This document shows positions 6,746 to 14,555 of a stretch of 37,450 nt of DNA, piece after piece. The notes under the pieces were generated by a model that worked only from the letters and a program-made list of their open reading frames with translations, was not told the DNA's origin and searched no databases. Position 1 is the stretch's first letter. Each line of letters starts with the position of its first letter. Both the position numbers and the translations under genes were made by a program. The DNA comes from a virus. The stretch spans positions 1 to 37,450 of the IMG/VR virus record IMGVR_UViG_3300046657_000035, one strand, 5' to 3'.

Positions 6746-8455
6746 CTACTGCATCGTCGCTGGCGCCGCGACGGGCTTCTTCGGAGGGACGGTGACGGGC
6801 TTCTTCGGAGGGATCAGGAGACCAGTCTTCGGGTCTATCTGTTCCTCCCCGTCGAGCATCGAGTTCGCCTGGTGCTCGGCGATCTTCCGGACCTCCTCGT
6901 CCTCGTCGAAGCTCGGGGATAGGATGCCGCGGCGCGCGGCCTCGGACCGCTCCGTCTCGGGCGAGAGGACGCCGCGCCCCTCCATCGCGCCGATGATCTT
7001 CATCTCCTCCGTGCCGTTGATGTCGACGCCGAAGTCGGTGTGGACCTCCACGGAGACCGTGTCGCTGATCTTCATCCACTCCGCGGTGTACTTCATCGCC
7101 TGGTCGAGGACGTCCTTCAGGCCGTTCGCCCAGACCTCGACGGCGGAGTGAGACTTCGCGCCCTCGATCGCCGCGCCGGTCGCCGTCATCGTCCCCGACT
7201 TCGACGTCGTCGGCTGCTTCGCGAGTCGACGGAAGTCCTCCATCGTGTCGTTGACGTCCTCGCGGACCTCCTTGATGTTCGCCGCCGGGGGAGCGATGTA
7301 GTCCCACGACGACTGAACTCCCTCGGCCTTCGGCGGTGCGAAGAGGACGACGCCGGGTCCGACCTCGACCTGAGGCGCCTTCTCGTTCTCGACGTAGTAG
7401 TCCGTCCCCTCGGCCGTGACGTTCTCGTCGGTCGGCTTCGGCGGGGCCATCCCGTTCCCGACGAGCATCGGCGACCCGGCGAGCGTGAGGATTCGGTCCT
7501 TCCGCGAGAGCGAGTGGTACAGCTCGATCTGCATGTTCGCGAGGTCGAGCATCGGCGACTTCACGTAGTACGTCCCGCTCCGCTCTCCCGTGAAGAAGAG
7601 CGCGACAGGAATCTCGGAGACGCCCTTAAGGAGCACGGGCTGAGCGTCCATGTAGTACTTCCCGTCTGCCCTCTTCGTCCACGTCTGCCACGTCGGCTGG
7701 TCGAGCGCGTCGAGTTCGAGGACGCGGACGCGATCGATCGTCGCCTCGGCGAACCCGTCCTTGACGACCTCGCACTCCAGGAAGCGGATGTGAGAGATCA
7801 CCGTCCTCCCCGCGACCGTCTTGAAGAGGCACTGAACGATCGCGTCGCCGCGGACGTGAACCCAGTACGGCCGAGCGCCGATCTTCTTCTCGACGGCGAC
7901 CGTCGCGCGCTCCGGGACGTCGGCCGGATACGTCACGTAGATAGCCTCCAGGCCGTAGGCGATCCCCTTCTTGAAGGTCTCGCGCGCGAAGTCGTGAAGC
8001 GAGTTGCCAGTCCCGTCGACGTCGTCGACGAAGCCGCCCTCGCGCTTCTTCGGAACCGGCTTCTTCGCCGGTGGAGCGCCCGGGAGCGGCTCGGGAAGCG
8101 GCTCGCTCGTCCCCTCCTCCTCGACCGGCGTGCCCTGTATCTCGTCCGGCGCGTCGGAGTTCACCTTCACCTTCTTCGTGAACGGCTTCGAGCATAAGTT
8201 GTCCAGGGCGTCGGTGAACTCTGGTCGCCACGGGGCCGAGGCGAGGCGGACGCTGTAGGCCGCGCTCGACTCCCGCGAGTACTGAGGGAGGTAGGTCGTC
8301 CGCTTCGCCTTGATCACCTCCGCCCCGGCGACGATGTCGCTGATCTTCGTCCAGCCTCCCTCCATCGCGCGGTAGTCCTTCGACTTCGTCGAGGGATCGA
8401 GCCTCGGGTCGCCGGGGACGGCCGCCGGGGCTCCGCTCGCGGGGTAGTCTGCCAT
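6746..8455 (-). CDS. Portal protein, DUF4055 type
   Basis: The 569-residue product has the DUF4055 portal pattern: an N-terminal WTKISDIVAGAEVIKAKRTT, YLPQYSRESSAAYSVRL, a FTDALDNLCSKPFTKKVKV block, then a central region with ELYHSLSRKDRILTLAGSPM. A late helical stretch (EDVNDTMEDFRRLAKQP) and a variable C-terminus rich in Pro/Lys (PPKKPVTVPPKKPV) follow. Portals form the dodecameric ring at the packaging vertex. It is directly downstream of the large terminase (13 bases) and upstream of the scaffold, the usual order. Residues 110-145 look like a flexible Pro/Glu insert. Confidence 0.85.
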   Translation of the reverse strand: MADYPASGAPAAVPGDPRLDPSTKSKDYRAMEGGWTKISDIVAGAEVIKAKRTTYLPQYSRESSAAYSVRLASAPWRPEFTDALDNLCSKPFTKKVKVNSDAPDEIQGTPVEEEGTSEPLPEPLPGAPPAKKPVPKKREGGFVDDVDGTGNSLHDFARETFKKGIAYGLEAIYVTYPADVPERATVAVEKKIGARPYWVHVRGDAIVQCLFKTVAGRTVISHIRFLECEVVKDGFAEATIDRVRVLELDALDQPTWQTWTKRADGKYYMDAQPVLLKGVSEIPVALFFTGERSGTYYVKSPMLDLANMQIELYHSLSRKDRILTLAGSPMLVGNGMAPPKPTDENVTAEGTDYYVENEKAPQVEVGPGVVLFAPPKAEGVQSSWDYIAPPAANIKEVREDVNDTMEDFRRLAKQPTTSKSGTMTATGAAIEGAKSHSAVEVWANGLKDVLDQAMKYTAEWMKISDTVSVEVHTDFGVDINGTEEMKIIGAMEGRGVLSPETERSEAARRGILSPSFDEDEEVRKIAEHQANSMLDGEEQIDPKTGLLIPPKKPVTVPPKKPVAAPATMQ

Positions 8456-8468
8456 CGCGCTCTCCCTA

Positions 8469-10166
8469 CTACGACGCTACCTGATACGTCCCGACGGCGG
8501 CTCGCGCGGGCTCGTGGGCCGGGACCGGCCAGTACGCCATCACGACGGCGTCGGCGAGGTTCGGAGACTTCGTCCCCTCCGGCTGCTTGTTCACCACTAG
8601 CTTCAACCTCTTGCTAGGTCCCGCGGTCGCCTGAGAAAGCTCCTTGCGGAGCTTCGCGAGGAGCGGGAGGTCGCTCGGGAGCGATATGAGATCGCCGCGG
8701 CGGAACGTGTATCCCGATTCGGTCCGCGCCCGGTAGGTCACCTCGAACCGGCGGCGGAGCTGCCACCACGCCTGGGCCTTGAGGTTCTCGTAGAAGTCCT
8801 CGTTTATCGGCGAGTTCTTGTCGCCCGGGACGACCCTCCCGCGCGGGTCGAGGACGCTCGCTCCCGCGCTCCAGGCGACGAGGGAGACGTTCCTCGGCAT
8901 CTGCTTCTCGGCCTTCAGGCGGTTCGCCTCGGCCTTGACTCCCGCCCCGACCCCGACCGAGTCGTACTGAAGCTCGATCGGCGCGAACCTCTTCACTCCG
9001 TCGACGGCCGTCCTGGTAGTGAACCCGGTGTCGCGGTCGCCCCACTCCTCGACGCTCTTGAGGACGAGGCCCTTCCGTACCGCGAGCGCGTTCGTGTCGC
9101 CGCCCTCGTCCGCGACGTCGAGGCCGGCCCCGTACATCCCGTCGTCCTTGAAGCCGAGCGCGAGGTGCGCGTCGATCGCGGCGGCGACCCACTCGCCCGG
9201 GATGATGACGCCGACGATCGCGGCCGAGTAGTTGCGGTCCACCTCTTGGGCGAAGATGTGAAGGAGCCCGTCGTCCTTCGACTTCTTCTTGCGCGCGTCG
9301 TACCACGCCTGACTCTTCGCCGGGTGCTCGCGCCAGTCCATCACGAAGACCGAGGTCCGAGCCTTCTCCATCGCGCGGCCGGGGACGTACTCGGCGCCGT
9401 TCTCGCGCCGCGTGTGAAAGACGTTCCCGAGCCCGTTGACCGACGACATATCGATCTGAACGCGCGTGTTGTCAGTGAGGGCCGCCTCGATCTTCTCGGG
9501 CCGCTCGTAGTGGGCCGACTCATCCTTGAAGTAGACGAGCTTCCTCCCGCCGCGGCCGATGTTGTCCCCGCTCTCGCCGGTTATCGTCGCCATCGTCTGA
9601 GGGTTCACGAACCTCATGAACGACATGTTCGTGGCCTCGTCGAAGCCGGCCGGGATGAACTCCGGCGGGAGGCCGCGGACGATGAACCTCATCTTCTCGA
9701 AGATCGAGTCGAGGTCGCCGAGCTTGTCGACGAGGTCCTCCTTCCGCGACCCCCAGCCGACCGACGACCCCGGCCAGAACAGGAAGAGCCAGACCGAGAA
9801 GGCGCAGGCCGCGAACGTCGCCCCCATGTCGCGGCACTTCTCGACGAGACCGCACTCCTCGCTCGTGAGGCACGCGTAGAAGAACTCGATCAGCTCGCGC
9901 TGGCGCCGGAAGAGGACGAAGGGGAGCCTCATCGGGAGGTCGCCGCCCGCGTTGCGCGGGTCGTAGGTGTCGCACCAGTCGGAGATGAACTCGACCGGGC
10001 GCGTCCGGTAGTACTCCATCGCGCCGACCGCGAGGCGGCGGTCCTTCCTCATCGCGACGAGGCGACGCTGACGCTCCGCGAAGACCGCGACGTAGTCCGG
10101 GGGCCACGGCTCCTTCGTCCTCGGAACTAGATTCTCGAAGACCTCGCGAGCCGGCCTGACGTTCAT
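8469..10166 (-). CDS. terL: Terminase large subunit (packaging ATPase-nuclease)
   Basis: The 565-residue product has a terminase-type ATPase domain: a degenerate Walker A at about 110-117 (K-CRDMGAT) and Walker B with catalytic Glu at about 211-216 (VYFKDE). The RNase-H-like nuclease domain shows D350 (GAGLDVADEGG), D402 (LQYDSVG) and a late Asp in NLADAVVMAYW. These give ATP-driven DNA translocation and headful or site cutting. The start at 10166 overlaps the upstream gene by 4 bases (ATGA). It follows the putative small terminase and one small membrane protein, which is an unusual insertion between the two terminase genes. Confidence 0.92.
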   Translation of the reverse strand: MNVRPAREVFENLVPRTKEPWPPDYVAVFAERQRRLVAMRKDRRLAVGAMEYYRTRPVEFISDWCDTYDPRNAGGDLPMRLPFVLFRRQRELIEFFYACLTSEECGLVEKCRDMGATFAACAFSVWLFLFWPGSSVGWGSRKEDLVDKLGDLDSIFEKMRFIVRGLPPEFIPAGFDEATNMSFMRFVNPQTMATITGESGDNIGRGGRKLVYFKDESAHYERPEKIEAALTDNTRVQIDMSSVNGLGNVFHTRRENGAEYVPGRAMEKARTSVFVMDWREHPAKSQAWYDARKKKSKDDGLLHIFAQEVDRNYSAAIVGVIIPGEWVAAAIDAHLALGFKDDGMYGAGLDVADEGGDTNALAVRKGLVLKSVEEWGDRDTGFTTRTAVDGVKRFAPIELQYDSVGVGAGVKAEANRLKAEKQMPRNVSLVAWSAGASVLDPRGRVVPGDKNSPINEDFYENLKAQAWWQLRRRFEVTYRARTESGYTFRRGDLISLPSDLPLLAKLRKELSQATAGPSKRLKLVVNKQPEGTKSPNLADAVVMAYWPVPAHEPARAAVGTYQVAS

Positions 10167-10444
10167 CGGCTACTCGACCAGGTGCAGACGGTCTGGGCGG
10201 AGTCGACGCACCGTCGCGTCACGCCGGGCGACGGCGAGGACGTTCGAACTCCTCCGACGAGCATCGTCCTCGGCGAGGGGGCGGCTAGGAGGTTGACAGC
10301 GAGCGCGAGCGACGCGACGGCGAGGACGGCGAGGAGCGGAGCGGCGATACCGAGCGCCCTCCGTCGCGACGCGGAGCGACGGCTCTCGTCGGCGAGGATC
10401 GCCTCGATCGTCTTGGCGGAGGAAGGGTGGACAACGAGCTTCAC
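10163..10444 (-). CDS. Single-pass membrane protein between terminase genes (93 aa)
   Basis: A GTG start at 10444 overlaps the upstream stop (GTGA), and its own stop overlaps the large terminase start (ATGA), so it is locked into the operon. Residues 1-30 are a polar helical segment (SSAKTIEAILADESRRSASR). Residues 31-54 form one membrane helix (LGIAAPLLAVLAVASLALAV), followed by a Ser/Pro/Arg-rich tail with two cysteines. No family was recognised. A membrane protein between small and large terminase is atypical. Confidence 0.65.
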   Translation of the reverse strand: MKLVVHPSSAKTIEAILADESRRSASRRRALGIAAPLLAVLAVASLALAVNLLAAPSPRTMLVGGVRTSSPSPGVTRRCVDSAQTVCTWSSSR

Positions 10445-10929
10445 CGGATCATCTCCTGGTAAGCCTCGGCCGCCTGCTGAGGAGTCATCGGGCCGAGGAT
10501 CGCGCGGACCTCGCCCTCGATCTTCCCCTTCAGCTGGATCGCCTGGAGGCGAGGGTGGCAGTAGGGCGCGGCGTCTACCGCGCAGGCCTGGGCGCGGTCG
10601 CGCGCCGCGAGGAAGTTCGCGAGGACCTTCACCGCCTCGGCGCGGGCCTCGGGGTCGAGCGCGGTCTCCGGGTCATCCTCCGCGCCGAGGATGATCTCGT
10701 TCAGCCTCTCGCCGAGCGACGTCGCGGCCTTCCACCAGAAGAGCATGTTCTCGTGCATCAGGTGAAGCGGGCTCTCGCCCGAGTCGCATATCTCCTGCGC
10801 CGTCTTACGCGTGAGGAGCGTCGTCGATCCCTCCTTGCGGCCGGAGTTCGGGCGCGGCCCGCCGTTCTTCGCGCGCTTGTCGCGGACGACCAGCTCCTTG
10901 CTAGCAGGCTTTCGCTTCGGCGCGGCCAT
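10441..10929 (-). CDS. terS: Putative terminase small subunit
   Basis: The start chosen is ATG 10929 (MAAPKRKPASKELVV), 10 bases after an AGGAG site; a frame from 11049 would run through the AT-rich leader and is rejected. The 162-residue product has a basic N-terminus with GGPRPNSGRKEGSTT, SPLHLMHENMLFWWK, and a C-terminal DRAQACAVDAAPYCHPRLQ block. That combination is common in phage DNA-packaging small subunits that bind the packaging site. It is the first gene after the AT-rich block and lies one gene from the large terminase, which supports the call. Confidence 0.7.
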   Translation of the reverse strand: MAAPKRKPASKELVVRDKRAKNGGPRPNSGRKEGSTTLLTRKTAQEICDSGESPLHLMHENMLFWWKAATSLGERLNEIILGAEDDPETALDPEARAEAVKVLANFLAARDRAQACAVDAAPYCHPRLQAIQLKGKIEGEVRAILGPMTPQQAAEAYQEMIR

Positions 10930-11035
10930 TGTTGAAAATCTCCTATTTCCACCGACGACTACCGCGAACCGGGGCTCCGGGGGAAGGGTCCGAAAAATGG
11001 AAACTGCTAAGTTATTGATATCGCTACATATCGCA

Positions 11036-11158
11036 TTTCCATTTTCCATTTTTGACCTGGAACGGAGAACTCTACCCCCTTTCGCTATTTTTACTTTCTT
11101 ACTTACTATAACTTCTTACTAGAAGTATCCGTTAGGACCCAAAAATGGAAAATGGAAA
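11036..11158. repeat. 19-bp perfect inverted repeat in AT-rich block
   Basis: Bases 11036-11054 (TTTCCATTTTCCATTTTTG) are the exact complement of 11140-11158, with an 85-base centre. Each arm contains a tandem TTTCCAT unit. A related single copy is at 10993-11003. The arrangement suggests paired protein-binding sites that could loop DNA. Confidence 0.75.
11111..11126. promoter_or_regulatory. Operator-like palindrome
   Basis: ACTTCT-tact-AGAAGT is a perfect 6-bp inverted repeat with a 4-base spacer, adjacent to a TATAGT hexamer on the minus strand. A repressor or activator site overlapping a promoter is possible; no -35 match is convincing. Confidence 0.3.
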
Positions 11159-11211
11159 AAAATAAGCTAATAGAATCAATACCTCGTTTTTTGGTCCCGA
11201 CCAGAGAATGG

Positions 11212-11511
11212 TTAACGGTTGAGACGTTTTAACGTTTTTCGCTCCTCCTCGCGCTCTAGTCTTCTTCCTCCGCTCCAGCCCCCTCGCCGCGAGGAGTGAA
11301 ACACCGTGAACCCCGCCGCGAGGGCCGCGACGATCCACTCCCGCGCCGCGCTCCGCTCCGCCCGGACGTCGAACGTTACGCCGTAGGCCCCGCGCCCGCT
11401 CCAGTGGTGCCCGAACGCCGGCTCGCCGAGCGCGAGGACGCTGTAGTTCATCCTCCGCCGCGTCGCGTCGTCGAGCATCCCGTCCGCGATCTCCTCCGCC
11501 TCGCACGTCAT
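11212..11511 (-). CDS. Hypothetical protein (99 aa)
   Basis: ATG 11511 follows the primase-helicase stop by 13 bases with a GGGGAGAG ribosome site. The product begins MTCEAEEIADGMLDDATRRR, has a central aromatic and Gly-rich portion (GEPAFGHHWSGRGAYGVTF) and a basic C-terminus (RREREEE-like, KTLKRLNR). Its last codons run into the AT-rich block. No family was recognised. It closes the replication part of the left arm. Confidence 0.55.
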   Translation of the reverse strand: MTCEAEEIADGMLDDATRRRMNYSVLALGEPAFGHHWSGRGAYGVTFDVRAERSAAREWIVAALAAGFTVFHSSRRGGWSGGRRLEREEERKTLKRLNR

Positions 11512-11524
11512 CCGATCTCTCCCC

Positions 11525-13849
11525 TCACATCTTGAACCACGACGCCGCGAGGTCGCGGACGTCGAGCGGCTTGACCCTCTCCATCAGCTCCTTCATCGCG
11601 ATCCGCGTCATCGCCGCGTTCGAGCAGAGGACCTTACCGTGGGCCCCGTGGGCGTGGTTCTCCTCGGGGTGGACGTGCCACCCCTTCGCCTTCGCGACCT
11701 TCCTCACCGTCAGCGGCTTCTCCAGGCGGTCGCTCGCCCGGCCCTCGTGTATCTGGTTCTTTATCAGCTCGACGAGGGCCTTGTCGTAGACGACCGCGCC
11801 GGGGCTCTTCCAGACCCCGTTCGCGCCCGACGGCCGCGCGTTCCGCGCGAGCCAGTCGCGCGTCTCCGGGCGGTCCTGCCTCATCGCGTCCTCTACCTGG
11901 TCCAGGAACTCGGAGACGAGCGTCATCCCCGGCGAGTAACCCTCCTTGACGACCGCCTCCTTCTGCCTCGACCACGGCGCGGCCTCCGACCGCTCGACGG
12001 CCGCGTTCTCGGCGAGCCACTCGCGGCAGTACCTCAGCACGATCCCGAGCCCGCCCTCCTCCAGCCACCTGTTCAGCTCGTTCCAGTACTCCTTCGTCCG
12101 CTTCTCCTCCGTCACCTCGGGGACGAACCAGCGCCGGTCGTCGGCCGAGAGCTGGATCGCCCTCATCGAGTTCGAGCACGCGAAGCAGTGGAGCCAGTTC
12201 TCGACGTCGTAGTTCGCCATGTACTTCTTCGAGACCGTCACCATCTTGTCGGTCACGATCGTCTTCAGGTTGTTGTAGGCCTTCGAGGAGTGGCCGGCGT
12301 ATATCTCGTGAATCACCGCGAGCCGCTTGTGCGCGAGCCAGTAGTTGAAGCTGCTGTCGACGATCTCCTTCTCCGAGGGGTAAGAAACATTACTGGCTCC
12401 CACTAGGGGAGCCAGTATCTTTTCTCCGAGCGTCCCCTTCCCGACGCCCTGCACCTCCGAGATCATCAGCACGCCGTACGACATCTTCACCTCTGGCCGC
12501 GCGACGAGCGTCGCGACCCACCGCGTGAGCTCCGTCCGGTCTCCCTCGTCGGGGACGAGGCCCCTCATGAAGTCGAGGAACGGCTCGGCCGACCCCTCCT
12601 CCTCGCGGATGTCCGGCGGCCAGTACGTGTTGATGAACCTCCCGCCGTCCCCGGCCGAGTATATTCCCGGCCTCCGGCTCGGGTCGTACTTCAGGTCTGC
12701 CGACTTCGACGCGGCGTCGGCCTTTAGGAGCCGCGCGGTGTCGTCCGTGTCGGAGAACGGCCGGACGTGAGAGTTGAACTCCTGAGCCGTGTGCATGAGG
12801 TTCGGCCAGTCCCTGTGAACGAAGACCTCGGGCTTGACGGAGTGGTACCACTCCTCGCGGAACGCGCGCCGGAGGACGGCGAACGGCCTCCCCTTCCCGC
12901 CGTCGGAGACAAGCTCCGTCGCGTGGGTCGCGGAGACGACGAGCCGCGCGAGCCTCGGACCGAGGAACCGCCTCCCCTTATAGAGCGTCTTCGGCATCTC
13001 GTCGGCGAGGTCCCACTGGGGCGGCCACCGCTTGTCGAACCGTATCCCCTTCAGCGAGCCGCCGTAGGCGCGCGAGACCTCCTGGAGAGCCGACTGTCCC
13101 TCCCAGTCGTTGTCGCAGACGTAGACGGTCTCCGACGGCTTCGCCGCGCGAAGCTCGTCGTAGTCGGCCCTGTGCGGAGCCAGGGCCCCGCCGATCATCC
13201 CCCAGTGGCAGTAGCCGGCCAGCTCCTCGCCCCACGGGTGAGCCTCAAGCTCCTCGCGCCTCGCCGGGTCGTTGACGAGCCCGTCGACGAACTTCGCGCC
13301 CTTCGCGCCCTCGTGGACCATGATCCTCGGCGTCTGCCGCTCCGGCTTCCAGAACGGGAGCGCCCCGTCGGGCTCCAGGCGACGCCACTCGCCGTCGGAG
13401 AAGAACGTCCACGGCACGTAGGCCTTCCCCCCTTCCCGCGTCCCGATCCGCTCCTGACACATCACCACCGACTTCCTCCGGAGGTCCCAGAAGACGTGAA
13501 GCTCCCCCGAGCAGCGCGCCCGGAGCGCCTTGACCTGGGCCTCTGTCGCCCCGACCGCGACCGGCCAGTCCGACGCCGCGATCTCCAGCGCGATCGCGTC
13601 GGCCTCGGCCTTCGTCGGCTCCAGGTCCTTCTTCGAGACCCGGATCGACCCGTCGGCGCCGAGGCGAACGAGCCCCCTCTCGATGTAGTACGACCCGCGC
13701 TGCTCCTTCACGATGTAGCGCCGGAAGTTCAGCTTCTCCGCGCCGATCCTCTCGGCGTACGCGTCGAGGGCCGGCGTCGCCGACCCGCGCTCGACTTCGG
13801 CGCGCGCGCTCTTCTTCCCCCTCGCCGGGGTCGTCTTCTTCTTCGCCAA
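11525..13849 (-). CDS. Primase-helicase with TOPRIM-like region and SF3-type ATPase (DUF5906-like)
   Basis: The 774-residue protein likely starts at TTG 13849, six bases after AGGAGG. The N-terminal half has TOPRIM-like features: E180 in RIMVHEG and D246/D248 in VCDNDWEGQSAL. The C-terminal half is a superfamily 3 helicase-like ATPase with Walker A at about 465-474 (EVQGVGKGT), Walker B at about 511-516 (VIHEIY) and a sensor-like FACSNS followed by DDRRWFVPEV. This layout matches phage proteins with DUF5906 that unwind and prime DNA during replication. A hairpin with atypical codons lies just after the Walker A helix. It heads the replication role of this arm, while the polymerase lies in the other arm. 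Confidence 0.85.
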   Translation of the reverse strand: MAKKKTTPARGKKSARAEVERGSATPALDAYAERIGAEKLNFRRYIVKEQRGSYYIERGLVRLGADGSIRVSKKDLEPTKAEADAIALEIAASDWPVAVGATEAQVKALRARCSGELHVFWDLRRKSVVMCQERIGTREGGKAYVPWTFFSDGEWRRLEPDGALPFWKPERQTPRIMVHEGAKGAKFVDGLVNDPARREELEAHPWGEELAGYCHWGMIGGALAPHRADYDELRAAKPSETVYVCDNDWEGQSALQEVSRAYGGSLKGIRFDKRWPPQWDLADEMPKTLYKGRRFLGPRLARLVVSATHATELVSDGGKGRPFAVLRRAFREEWYHSVKPEVFVHRDWPNLMHTAQEFNSHVRPFSDTDDTARLLKADAASKSADLKYDPSRRPGIYSAGDGGRFINTYWPPDIREEEGSAEPFLDFMRGLVPDEGDRTELTRWVATLVARPEVKMSYGVLMISEVQGVGKGTLGEKILAPLVGASNVSYPSEKEIVDSSFNYWLAHKRLAVIHEIYAGHSSKAYNNLKTIVTDKMVTVSKKYMANYDVENWLHCFACSNSMRAIQLSADDRRWFVPEVTEEKRTKEYWNELNRWLEEGGLGIVLRYCREWLAENAAVERSEAAPWSRQKEAVVKEGYSPGMTLVSEFLDQVEDAMRQDRPETRDWLARNARPSGANGVWKSPGAVVYDKALVELIKNQIHEGRASDRLEKPLTVRKVAKAKGWHVHPEENHAHGAHGKVLCSNAAMTRIAMKELMERVKPLDVRDLAASWFKM
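12391..12417. repeat. Intragenic hairpin in the helicase gene
   Basis: Arms 12391-12401 and 12407-12417 are an 11-bp perfect inverted repeat with a 5-base loop. The surrounding coding strand uses codons rare elsewhere here (GCT, CCC, CTA, GTG, AGT, AAT, GTT, TCT) for residues just after Walker A. Confidence 0.75.
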
Positions 13850-13859
13850 GCCGGCCTCC

Positions 13860-14048
13860 TCAGAGTTTATCGATCTCGTCCTCGATCTTCGCGAGCGCCT
13901 CCGCGTCGGTCCGGCCCTCGCCCTTCACGAATCGTCCGGAGCCGTGAGTGAGTAGCCAGAACGTGAAGTGTCGCCCGCGGAGCCGATAGTCGTTGTGAAC
14001 CGCGACGCGCCACCCGGCCGCGCGTAGCCTCCTCAGGATCGCCTCCAC
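13860..14048 (-). CDS. Conserved small phage protein (62 aa)
   Basis: GTG 14048 is preceded by AGGAGGAGACGC. The product reads as one compact alpha/beta unit: EAILRRLRAAGWRVAVHNDY, RGRHFTFWLLTHGSGRFVKG, then EGRTDAEALAKIEDEI. The pattern 'GWxVAVHNDYRL ... FTFWLxTHxSGRFVKGEGRTDxEAL' recurs in unrelated phage genomes as a short protein of unknown function. It lies just upstream of the primase-helicase, so a replication accessory role is conceivable. Confidence 0.75.
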   Translation of the reverse strand: MEAILRRLRAAGWRVAVHNDYRLRGRHFTFWLLTHGSGRFVKGEGRTDAEALAKIEDEIDKL

Positions 14049-14058
14049 GCGTCTCCTC

Positions 14059-14292
14059 CTATCGCCCGATCAGCTCTGGTCGTCGGTGTGTGAGCGGGAG
14101 AGGCCCCCGCACGGTCCCGTCCGCCGCGATCGTCGTCGCGTCGTCGAGCGGCCCGAGGCGCGCGAACGGCCGCCCCTGGTACGTGAGGACGAACGTCTCG
14201 CCGCGCTCGCGTATCGCGTACGAGATCGCTCCGACTCTCCTCCTCAGCTCGACCATCGTCACCGTCTTCTCCTTCACGCTCTCCTCCTTCAC
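14059..14292 (-). CDS. Phd/YefM antitoxin-like DNA-binding protein
   Basis: The start is GTG 14292 or GTG 14277; each sits after an identical AGGAGGAGAGC-like site created by a 15-base tandem duplication. The product has TVTMVELRRRVGAISYAIRE, then RGETFVLTYQGRPFARLGPL, which is the Phd/YefM fold pattern (helix, then a beta hairpin with 'vlTyxGxPxAxLxP'). Such proteins repress their own operon and neutralise toxins. No toxin gene is adjacent, so it may be a stand-alone repressor or a host-toxin antidote. The C-terminus is short. Confidence 0.55.
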   Translation of the reverse strand: MKEESVKEKTVTMVELRRRVGAISYAIRERGETFVLTYQGRPFARLGPLDDATTIAADGTVRGPLPLTHRRPELIGR

Positions 14293-14300
14293 GCTCTCCT
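14271..14300. repeat. Tandem 15-bp duplication of a ribosome site and GTG start
   Basis: Bases 14271-14285 and 14286-14300 are identical (CCTTCACGCTCTCCT on the plus strand). On the coding strand each unit supplies an AGGAGG-like site and an in-frame GTG, giving two possible starts five codons apart. Confidence 0.75.
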
Positions 14301-14303
14301 CCT

Positions 14304-14555
14304 CTAGATTCCCAGTGGCCTCTGAGTCGCCTCGCTTATCCCATCGTCATTCGGAGGGTCGCGCGGCGCGCGCCGGAGCGGGAACGACGCCGGGTCCCTC
14401 GCCCGCTCCTCCTGGATCACCTTCCGGACCGCTCCCGCCGTGAACCTCGACCCGTCGACCCTCCCGATCGTCGCGACGATCCGCGGAACGGAGTAGCCGC
14501 GCTCCCACATCCACCTCACGCGCTCGACCGGGATCGTCCGCCGCGCGCCGCTCAC
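14304..14555 (-). CDS. Putative helix-turn-helix protein (83 aa)
   Basis: GTG 14555 overlaps the upstream stop (GTGA); a longer open frame upstream is a shadow of the SLOG gene. The core ERVRWMWERGYSVPRIVATIG followed by FTAGAVRKVIQEER looks like a helix-turn-helix of the resolvase/MerR-like 'GYSxPxIAxxLG' type. The C-terminal 30 residues are Pro/Arg/Asp-rich. It is likely a DNA-binding regulator; the target is unknown. Confidence 0.6.
   Translation of the reverse strand: MSGARRTIPVERVRWMWERGYSVPRIVATIGRVDGSRFTAGAVRKVIQEERARDPASFPLRRAPRDPPNDDGISEATQRPLGI

Larger units (their letters stand above)
10930..11211. promoter_or_regulatory. AT-rich intergenic block, candidate late promoter/control region
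   Basis: This 282-base stretch between the 99-residue gene and the small terminase is strongly AT-rich in a GC-rich genome. It holds three copies of the word AAAAATGGAAA or its complement (10993-11003, within 11036-11054, within 11140-11158). A TATAGT hexamer sits on the minus strand at 11110-11105, next to a 6-bp palindrome at 11111-11126. It lies upstream of the packaging/head genes on the transcribed strand, so a late promoter with operators is the simplest reading. A replication origin is an alternative. Confidence 0.5.

Noticed and set aside
10930-11049. N-terminal extension of the small terminase through the AT-rich block
   Set aside because: Codon use in the extension is atypical, and the downstream ATG 10929 has an AGGAG site and a homologue-like start.
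12767-13951. Long plus-strand open frame opposite the primase-helicase
   Set aside because: Its composition is the mirror of the sense gene, and it has no good start site.
14059-14292. Complete toxin-antitoxin pair
   Set aside because: Only the Phd-like half is present; none of the neighbouring small proteins looks like a Doc or RelE-type toxin.
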